Of a stretch of DNA of 64,000 nucleotides, positions 1-10,600 are shown one piece after another. This stretch comes from Anoplopoma fimbria (lineage: Eukaryota > Chordata > Actinopteri > Perciformes > Anoplopomatidae): contig NC_072449.1 in assembly GCF_027596085.1 (NCBI RefSeq), positions 20,600,334-20,664,333 of the forward strand. Reading direction: 5' to 3'. The notes under the pieces were generated by a model that was not told the DNA's origin, did not search any database, and saw only the letters and a list, made by a program, of their open reading frames with translations. Position 1 is the stretch's first letter, and each line of letters begins with the position of its first letter. The position numbers and the translations under genes were made by a program.

Positions 1-1577
1 GGAGGACGGGTAAGACTTTTATTGTTGCTAAAACAGACCAGTGTGGACCTCTGGCGTTTATATCAGTGTTTGTGTTGCATCGTGTGCAGCTCAGGCAACG
101 TGAAGCCTGCAGAGGATGCAACGCTACAAGCGAGTCGTGTCAACACAGGAAGTGTGTCCTGTTTTTTTTTTTTTTTTTTTTTTTTTCTCGCTCATCTGTT
201 TGTGCATTTTTGTTTGTAAAAGAAACAAATCTAGAAGTATTGCTTCCTCGTTATAACTGTGCATAAAAAAAATTAAAAAAACCCACGTAACGTTAGATAT
301 CCATTGGAAGAGAAGAGAGACGAGAAGCCTTTGTTAGGCTGCTGTGTTACATTGAGATGAGTAACTGGCAACAATGTCACAACATGCTGTCTGCGCCGTC
401 TTTGATAACCAAAAGATGCAGATCTAAAGCGTTTATTTGATAAATGATTTACTCAATACATGTTGGTAAAGTCAGGTAAAATCACGATAGGATTATTATA
501 GGAGAGATAAATATCCATATGTGTTTATGTCAATGTGAGCTTATCATACAGTGGATTACAAACAAGCACGCAAATATAACTTCCTGCTTGCAGTTTTTAA
601 TTATGGTTGATGATGCAACGCCATGGGACACACACACATGTTTTACCAACATTCTGTCCTATTCGAAAAACGTTATTTTTTTTTTATTTGAAAATGATTC
701 ATACCAATCTCTTTAATAGTTGTATTATATTTACTATGAGTTGTGAACCAAAGACAGGTGATTTGATACTGATGACTCATTGTCCTCTGTGAATGCTACT
801 GTGTTGTTGCCATGGTATCACTGGCCTGGTGAGGAGGGCTGGAAAAATCCCAGAGTAAACAATACCATACGGGGTTTTATACCCTTTGTAATACTTTATA
901 GTATTGAGAAAAATTAGGATTAAATGTCAATTAGAGACACCAAGTTTAATTTCAAGGAAACTTTATTTGAGAAGTAGTAGCAATACATCCATCCATCCAT
1001 CCATTTTCCATAACCTGCTTATCCAGTTAAGGGTCGCAGGGGTGCTGGAGCCGATCTCAGCTGTCAATGGGCGAAGGCAGGGTACACCCTGGACAGTCTA
1101 TCACAGGGCAGACATATAGAGACAAACAACCATTCACACTCACATCCACACCTACGGGCAATTTAGAGTCTTCAATGCACCTAAGCTGCATGTCTTTGGA
1201 CTGTGGGAGGAAGCCGGAGAACCCGGAGAGAACCCACGCTGACACAGGGAGAACATGCAAACTCCACACAGAAGGTTGTCCAGCCCGGGAATTGAACCCG
1301 GGCCCCTCTTGCTGTGAGGCAACAGTGCTAACCACCATGCAGCCCAGTAGCAATACAGAATTAGTTTTTTTATTTTGTTTATGACCCACTATAAACATCA
1401 TATCAAAAGCAGTGAGGTGTAATGTTTATGATGACTACGTTTTATTTTATACTCCTGTGTAGTAAATTTAGGCCAAAGGACGTTTGTTTATCTACACATA
1501 GATGTCCTCTCGTTTCATTGTGTTTATGAGAAGTTATAGGAAGCATGTAAATGTTGTGGCTTTTATCTTTCATCCAG
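1..1577. other. Noncoding start of window, probable intron of the FIIND gene
   Basis: No convincing exon is seen. The first nine bases could be an exon end, since a GGTAAG donor-like string begins at base 9, but nothing supports this further. A T-run lies at about 162-186. The only clear element is the inserted LINE-like repeat at 988-1345. Confidence 0.4.
988..1345 (-). mobile_element. LINE-derived (L2-like) repeat with target-site duplication
   Basis: On the minus strand this 358-bp element ends in a (GGAT)n tail (plus-strand ATCC repeats from 988). It contains stretches typical of a very common fish interspersed repeat, such as ATGTCTTTGGACTGTGGGAG and GAACATGCAAACTCCACACA. A 12-base direct repeat, AGTAGCAATACA, flanks it at 976-987 and 1346-1357, so the insertion is complete and fairly young. 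It is a 5'-truncated LINE or LINE-derived SINE. The family name is from memory of similar repeats; the duplication is seen directly. Confidence 0.75.
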
Positions 1578-4500
1578 AAACCGACCGACACCCTCACAGA
1601 GGATTATCATATTTTGCAGGAGGAAGATAGGTGAGAGCAGAGAAAGTCTGAGAACTCATGCAGCCAGTTCGTTCATTGTCTGAAAACATTTGAATGACGA
1701 AAATGCAAACTTTGCTCAGAGGAAGAGATATTACCAGGGCAACTAACGTGCCTTGGTGTTGTTGAGGTGCGACTATTTGGCAGAGAAAACAAGTTGACCT
1801 TGAAGAGGAGAAAACATTGTTTCCTGGACAGATGTTTTAAAAACAAAGGAAACCACAGTGCCTTATCAGGATTAACAGATGACAAATAAAAGACCACATT
1901 TGGTCAGTGTTAATAATCCTAGATTCTTGATTTTACTTTTAATGACGCAGTTCTTTATTTATACAACTCAGAGAGTGAAGCGGGGTAAAACACAGGGCAA
2001 GATATGACCTACTTTTTTACGCCTGCTGGTGGTGAACTTGTTCTTCTTGTGGGGTTGGCTCACTGTCTTTTTTCCCTATTGACAGGCGTCTTGCCTTTTG
2101 TTATAGCTCAGACTGCATCAACAGGATGCACCGGTCGTCTGCTCAGACACAATATCTGAACCATTGCGCTTGGACTTGTCTCACTGTTTGTTTGATATAC
2201 TACATTACCGGATAGCCAAGCTCATAGCAAAGAATTTAGAGACCTAAATAATCCGGAAAAACTGGTATTGATGTCTGCCTCTGCAGTGTTGGGCGATATG
2301 GTTGAATTAAGTGTTAAAGCGCTTTGAGTGGTTGTACGACTAGAAAAGTGCTATACAAGTACAAGTCCATTTACCATCTAATTTCACATTATAGATACAA
2401 TTTTTTAAATCCAGATATGGCAGATGTATGCAAAATTGCATGCAAAAAATGTGTCCAATGTTATGCTTTACATGCTTTCACGTGTGTTAAACAATATTAC
2501 ACCACTGGTAGTAAATAAAGGAATAAAATGAACATGAATCGTCCAACCCCGATATCATTTTGTCTGAGTTAAGAAAGATGAGAAGGTGTTCAAACCAGTT
2601 TAGTTTAATGGCAAAAGTACCCAGCCAGTATCTTTCCCTGCCTGGCTTTCTGTACTATTTACACTGCCCTTGGGTTTGGGTGGAAAGGTGAATTCAACAA
2701 TTTGGCTGGTGTCAGTTGTGTGAAAAAGTGAGATGCGGGCAGCAGTCTGCACACGTTTCCTGTTTTTCTACTTCATTCGACTGCCTGTGTTCCTATTCAA
2801 AAGCAGAAGTGGTGTAATACAGGAACCTGCAAGCGCTTTCAACCTCTAAAGCGTCTCATACTTGTCATCACACCTCCCAGAGGTCCCTGACATCAGTGTA
2901 ATTTAAAGTTGTCTGAATGTTATCTCCTGTGCCCCACAGAGATGGAGATATCCCTGCACTTGAAAACAAAGGTAAACATCAAACCACTTTCATTCCTTCC
3001 CTCCCTCTCACTCTTCTCTTTCTCACTTCACTTATTCACAGAGCACACGTAGGCCTTCATGTTTTTGTTTCCATAAAGCTATGTCAGTCCTCTGGCTTCT
3101 TTCCATCTATTATTCCTCATTGCTTTTGTTGTACTTCCTCTCTTTAACCCTTCCCACCTTTCTCTCGTTGGCCTCCCTGATTTCAATATAATTTGCCTTT
3201 AAGGGAGATTTTGCATTTGTTTTTTTCCACTAACATTTTATGCCTGTGAGTTACCAACTAGATTTCATCTCTTAAGGCCTCAAAAGAATATTCAAATTTA
3301 ATTGGAAAAAAATTTACTTTGTAGAAGACCTGGTAATATTAGATTGTCATACAACTGGTGATGATTAGGAATATAGGGATGTGACTTTTTCTCTCCTGAT
3401 ACCGTTTATAATGCACCAACTCAATACATATTACAGATCCAATATGAGTGCTCTATTTTTAAAGCTTGCATACCACACTGTGAAACTCCTGGGGATTGTT
3501 TTTATCTAAGGTAACATGAGATTTATGTGGTGCTAAGTGTTATGTTGGTGGCCTGCCGTGTCTTAATGAATTTAACAGAAAATGTACAATTACATTGACC
3601 AAGAAGATATTCATTGTGTCCTGTCTCCCCAAAAAGATTAAGAACCACTGCTGTATATCACACAAACATTTTTTTTATGCCCTTGGTTTTGATCTTTTTT
3701 TAGACCAGCAGAGGGCAGGCAATACTCCTGAAACTATCCAAACCTTTGAGGCCGTAAACAAGCGTGTGTGTGTGTCTTTGTACATGCATGTGTATCTGCG
3801 CGGGTGTTTTATCTCCACCTTGTTTGTCAGTCTGATGAAGGGAAGCGGCCATGCCAGAGTGAAGAGGGATGCCTTCTGGCTCAGATGAGGCAGCAGCAGC
3901 AGAGAGAGAGATTGGCCATAGGAGGCATATGAGGACAAGGAGAGAGAAATGGAGGCTGGAGAGTGCAGAGAGAGGTGAAGCAGACAGATCGGGCTTAGTG
4001 GAGGAGAGAGATTGATGAGGAAGGTGTTGTGAGTGGAGCAGTGATGGCAGCATCTGCTTGTTAGTCTAAGATAAAACTCTGTGGGCCAGGGAGGACGGGC
4101 TCCATCCATTAGCCAGCCAGGCACTCAGCCAGATGGCCCGGTCCACGGACATTCACTGCTGCTGGGAAGAGAGGAGCAGCAGCTCCTCTGGACCCATCTG
4201 TATAAATGTGCCAGAATGTTAATGCATGGCACTTATCACTGGCTTCTTCACAGGGTGCCACCGTTCAGCTGCTAAGGAATGATGGATATGTAAAAGCTGG
4301 GGGTGTAAGTCAGATACGCTGAGGGCTTTTTTGATGAGTAATATAGATGGAAACACACAGCGCACAAATATAGAAGTGAACTATAAGTAGAGGTCTTTCA
4401 CTGGGGCTGCACCTTAAAGGAAGAGCCCCAGAGAAAATATGTAAAACTCTTGACAAACTTCAATCTACCTATGTCGTATCTATTATTATTTCCTTTGTGT

Positions 4501-4622
4501 AAGGAAAGTTTAAATATTGTGAGTGTTAAGCTTAGAAATAGGGCATGTAGCTCCACCTGAGGTTTTCTCTGCATTAGATAGGCTTTGGTGCGTGAGAAAG
4601 TAAAGATTCAGAATATATTTAG

Positions 4623-4668
<46 letters not shown>

Positions 4669-7600
4669 GCTTTACATGTTATTGGGTTTTGTTAGTTTTT
4701 ACTGCAGTTATGTTCCTGTTCACATGAAATCAACATCAGGCACTTTTAAGCTTCACTCTTGCTGAAACCAACAGTCAGCCATGCATTTACTGCTGGGCAA
4801 TATAATAACAACAGAATGAGGATGATATTTATGATGCTATCAAACCTTAAAAGTGGTGAGGTTCACATAAAGATGATGATGATGTGGTTAACAACAAATT
4901 TTGATAATGGTGTAGTAATAGTAATGAATAATAAGATGGGAATTTACAATTACTTTTCGTCACACTTTGACATCATTGCATCAGCTGTTACAGACCAAAC
5001 AGCACTAACCTCAAAACTCTAAACAATCTGTTACAGAAAACCTGAGAGAAAGTGACAGCAGCAGCTCAGGTAAGCACAAATATCACACCACACAGTTTAA
5101 CTCATTTGTTATTTAAACAACTCATACAAAAACATGTTCATATTTGTTCTGACATTTAATTCCTTTTTATGGACAAAGTGTTTATTTCCTCTTAACATTT
5201 AACCTTTGTGGCATGAATTCAGTATACATTAAAAGTTCAGTGCAAATTCTCAGCTCTATGGCATGTCCTTTACATATTGATTCATCAAACAGAAAACACT
5301 GGGACCTCCTCCTCAGAGGAGGAAGATGAAGAGGAGGATGAAGAATGTGGTGAGAGACACACTTTTAACTACCTTAAAGGAATAGTTCAACGTTTTGTGA
5401 GATTTGCCAATTCACTCATATCGCTGTCATGTCTGTTTGTTGAATACGAAGCTACAGCTAGGAGTAAGGTAGTTTAGCTTAGCATAAAAATCAAGAAACA
5501 GGTAGCCCTGCTCTTTCAGAAGATGTTATATCTCATGTCAAATCATTTATTTATTCACCCATTTTTGGGGTGATTTCAAGCAATGGCTAATTTGTGACCC
5601 CTGTCTGTGGATAGGCCTTTCTGCTAAAAAAGCTCATAACATATCATCAGTACATACATGTGAAATAAGGAAATAAAACATTAATAATAACATCACATTA
5701 CAATCATTTTACATCCGTTATCAACACATGGGTTTGTTCCATAATTCATGGTAATATGCATGGATGTAGACTTAATGTGTACCTTTTATCTAGGTGTGCG
5801 TGTCCATATTCGTGCACAAGTCCCTAACCATATTCCTTTAATTTCCCTTGTTTCTCACCCTTCTTTCTTGTATTTTGACTTTCACCAGAAGGCTCTGCTG
5901 AGAAGGATGGAGGAGAGGAAGGTAAGAATTAACATCCTATGATCAATCCTTGAAAATGTTTGTCACCCAAGGATTTAGAGTGATTGGGGATAAATTTGAT
6001 CTCCTTTATGTTCTTTGCAGACAATGAAGAGGCTGCAGAGGAGTCTAAAAATGGTGCGAACCTTCATGAAACATCTACAAAATTTTAAGATCTTCCTTGT
6101 CAGACTTAACAACTGGTCTGCTTTATAAAACTGTCTTACTTCCAAATGGCCATACCAGTGCGCACAACCTGAAAAAGTGACCCACATTTAGAAAAGCTTG
6201 CAGCACTTGACATTTTATTTTCATATGATAAAATGGGACTCATTACGATTATTTCACCCTCTAGATTCAGTCCCTGGACCTGAAGCAGATTTTTCAATTG
6301 GGAAGGGTAAGTGGACCATTACTGATGTTACAGCCCAACAAATCTTATGAAGATTGTGTCAAATCTCTTGTAAATGACATCCTATGTTATGTCTTAAGTC
6401 CTGACAGATGAGACGCACTTCAAATCATGCTGTGAAAAATGCAAAGCCGTCCAGCATGTGAGCTCAGAAACCATTAATGTCTGTCTTTTATTTCCAATTA
6501 TACTTGATCGTATTTGACTTTCTTGATTTATTTATTATGATTTTATAATTGTCCAAACAAGAAACAAACTGTGTCTGTTTGTTTAACAGAGCCACGGCAA
6601 TGAGCTTGTTACCCCCAGGAGGATCTCTAAGGGACGATTACAGTGAGTCTCTTACACTGATCTGGTCTATGCACATTTATATTGTTTCTATATGTACAGC
6701 ATCACTGACTCTGGGTGTGTTTTAGGGTGCAGCTTGAAGGGGAGGGTACATACCAGTGTACAATAACTGGCCTGGTGTTTGAGGCATCGGAGCGGGTGCT
6801 CGTGCGGTACTCAGTCTTGTCCTGGTCCAAGTTCGGTGCGTTCCTCCGGGACTCCTGGAAATTTGCTGGACCCATCTTTAACGTGGACACAGTCAATAAG
6901 GACGCTTCTGTCCTCACGTCCATCCAGTTCCCTCACTCCGTCTGCCTTGCCGGTGAGAATGAATATCAGGACTGTCATGCTCCTGCATGTCTCCTGTGTT
7001 GAATATATAATTCATAATTATGGTTGCTTCCTGTGGTGAATCCTTGTCCCTTAAGAAAATGTTATGAACATCCAATTTTTCCAACAAAAATTTCGTCCTT
7101 AGGGTCATCTTAAGGCGTTTACATATAACAGTTAATTTTAGTGAATATCATAATCTTTTATCGGTGATTTAAGGCTGCTCTAGGTGAAACATAAAATAAA
7201 ATGTCCTTATTATCGTCGCACAGATCCAGAAAATGAGATGACATTCAGTGTCCTGCACATCAAGGACAACCGTCCACTCATCGAGCCGACAGTGGACCAC
7301 TCAGGTAGCCACGTTAAGTGGAATGTGACTTCCCTTTCACCCGTGGGTCCCATCATTCAGACAAGCCAATCTGTAGAGCACCACGGCGTGGTCCTGGTCT
7401 ACAAGCAGCTGTGCAGTGACAACAACAACAACAACTACAGCTTCCACATCTACCTGGCCACCAACAGCACATCTGACATCAAGGTTAGCATTTTTGAATA
7501 CTGTGTTTGGCACTGAATTAATCTCTTTTCTATAATACATGATTGGCAGTTTCCCTACTCCTTCCCTATGTGCAACACTGTCATTGGCTGTCATTGGTCT

Positions 7601-10600
7601 TTATGTGCATTTTTAAAAACTGATAAAAACATGACAGCTGTTTTGGAAATGTGTTTAAATTTCTCCGAAACCTCCTGTAGTTGCAGGATTCCACAGGCAA
7701 TTTTACATGGCAATGTGTCATAATAAAAAAAAAAAAAAAAGGTGTTTTTTCTCGACAGTTGCTTGTACCATCATTCTACTCATGAAGTTTCTGTATCTTT
7801 CCCTGTAAGGTGATGAAATACTGCAGTTACATTACTGGGTAAAGTGCAAGGTTGGTCCAAATGTGTGTTATAGTAAGACACACGTTTAATAAATGCACAT
7901 CTTATGCCGAACTTCTTACGGCGGTAATATATTTCACATCTGTTAAAGATCCACATTTAAGACATGAAGTGAGTCAGTTTTGTTTGTCAGAAAAACAGAC
8001 TGTGACACATTTAGTGTTACAATTTGGGAATTTTTTTCTTGATGTACGAGAGTCAAAGAAAAAAGAAAACAGACCGACCCAGAGAAAGAAATATTCCATT
8101 CATGAAACCATCATCTGAGTGTCCCTAAATCATTTATTACTTTTAATCATGACAACTGCTAAATGGATAAAACTCCAGCAAAATGCCATAAATTGTGTGT
8201 GGAAAAATGAGAACACAGTCAGAGCAAAACATAACTTTCACTTCTTGTTCAGGTTTATAACTGCAATGGCTTTAATGCCATAAGACTTTATAGAGTAGGC
8301 GGCATATTTCCAGATTCTGGATGAGGTTATGCAGCATACTGCAATGAAAAAATACTAATATACAATATTATATTGTTAAAAAGCACAAGTGTCAGCATCT
8401 GGCTGATCTTTGACTCTCTGAAAAACACCCTCTGATATATTTTGCAGATATTTCCACATAAAAATGTCAGTGGTATGTATTGGAATGGTATCGATGCCAC
8501 TTGTCTGTGTACTGTATTACTGGAAGTGCAGCACGTAATTCTGAAAGCTACATGACAATATTATCAGCGATCTTGTCTTTTTCTTAGTCATTTTCTAACA
8601 CTGTACTTCTGAGGTTACTCAAGAAGTGGGTTTGTGGTTGTGTGTGATCATGTGTTTGGGAGGGTGCAAGTGGTGGTGATCATACTTCATTTATTGTTAG
8701 CCACATATGACAGTCCCTTTTAAAATATAGCAATTTGTCTTTTCCCATCGGATGCATTTTACCATGACTATACATATGATGTTGCTCTGTCCAGCAATAA
8801 CCGACCAGGGCTGAACTGTTAGAGTGGAAAAACTGAAGTCTTCTACGGAAAAAAGAGACTGACCATGGACAATATATTTTATTGAATGTTAATCAGCGTG
8901 CTCATCATACTACAAAGATGTGACTTATCCTCTGCCCCTTTCTTCCTGCTGTCCTTATCCTTAACCAGGATATTTGCAAACAGGTGCGGGGCTACAAGAA
9001 TCGCTACATTCGTATAGAGAAGCCTCCAACATGTAAACTGGATGAGGCGACGTATCGTCTCCTGAGCGAGCCAGAGGGAGAGATCAAACCTCAGGTATGT
9101 CTCTTTGTTTATACATGTGTGTAGAGCTGACATCATATTTTCATCACACAATTATCAAGGCCAAAATAGTTCATTATAACAATATTTTATTTTATATAAA
9201 CATATATATATATTATATATATTTTATATTTTTGGGTGATTTATTTTACACTCAAAACTTGAGAGTATGTCATAACAAAGTCGTAGTATAGTGTCATACA
9301 AGTCAGTGTAGTGTTTAATAAAAAAGACATAGTAAAGTATTAAATAAAATCATAGTTTAGTAATCTATAAAAAAAAGTCATAGTATAGTAAGTCATATAA
9401 AAAGTCAGCATTGTGAGTTATAAAAAATATCATCGTATACAGTAGTAGGTAAAATAAAAAGTCATAGTAGAGTAAGTAAAAAAAAAAATAGTATAGGAAG
9501 TCATAATTCCCACAAAATATTTTTAAATAGACTGAGGGATCCCATTGGACTCTAATTAATTGTTTTAACAGTTTCCTCTTATCTTTCTGGCAGAGAGTCC
9601 CTTGTTCAATTGATGATGACCACTGTGCGAAATACCCGGTGGTAATCGGGGGATAGCCCTACCACACGTATAGACACGTATAGATAAACCACAAGCATGA
9701 AGCGTGAGTAGATATGTCACTGTGGTGAAGTCAACCAGGTGAAGTTATACTCGCGATGACTGCAACTATGCTTGTTACTGTACATGCAATACATATTTGC
9801 TAGTAAACAGCCAATACTTTATCAATACATCTGTGACCATGAAAACGATTCATGTGAAATCTAAGCACAGCATGAACGATCGGCCAAAGCTTTTTTTGGT
9901 AAACTTTTCTGCTGAGACAAAGCAGCCAGAAGGACAGAGGACTGGAGGAAGGACTGATACTGACTGATGTCTGTGTTCTTCATTCCTTATAAACTTCACT
10001 CAGAAATGCTTTTTATCTAACATTGAAACATTTTTCCAGTGAGACATAACTGACTTTCTTGTTATAAACATAAATGTTGCTGCTTTAGCCACAATATTAG
10101 ATGTATTTTAAAAATAAATTCTAATCCTGCATTTATTTGTTCAAAAATTCTATAAATGTTTTTAAAGGAAATTATTTAGTCACGTAGAAAAGCAGATTTA
10201 GTTGTACTAAAATCCTAAAGATATCTCTTCCTACCTGAAGACCACTGTATAAGGGTTCCAACACGTTTGGAAGGGATGGGTGCGCAGAGGGGTATTTAGT
10301 TGGTTGCAACACACCCCTAGATGCCACTGAAACTTACACAATGGGCCTTTAAGTTATGAATAAAGTTCCTACAAAATGTTGTGTGTAATTTGGTGGTCCC
10401 TGTGGACAGATTAGGTAGTTTTCATGAGCTCTGGATTTCCTGTAGAAAAACTCATGTTACTGCAGCAGGGTCTGAAAGACTTCCCCGCACAGTCATTGTT
10501 TTAGTTCTCCCATGCCTCCCTTCCATCCAGCAGTGTGTTGTCAGTGTTGTAGTCTGAGCTGAAGGTGTTTCTGGTGAACCTGCATGATTTTCACCCTGAC

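Noticed and set aside
3675..4124. 149-codon ORF on the minus strand
   Set aside because: Ser/Leu/His-rich frame read from a purine-rich stretch; antisense to an intron, no domain.
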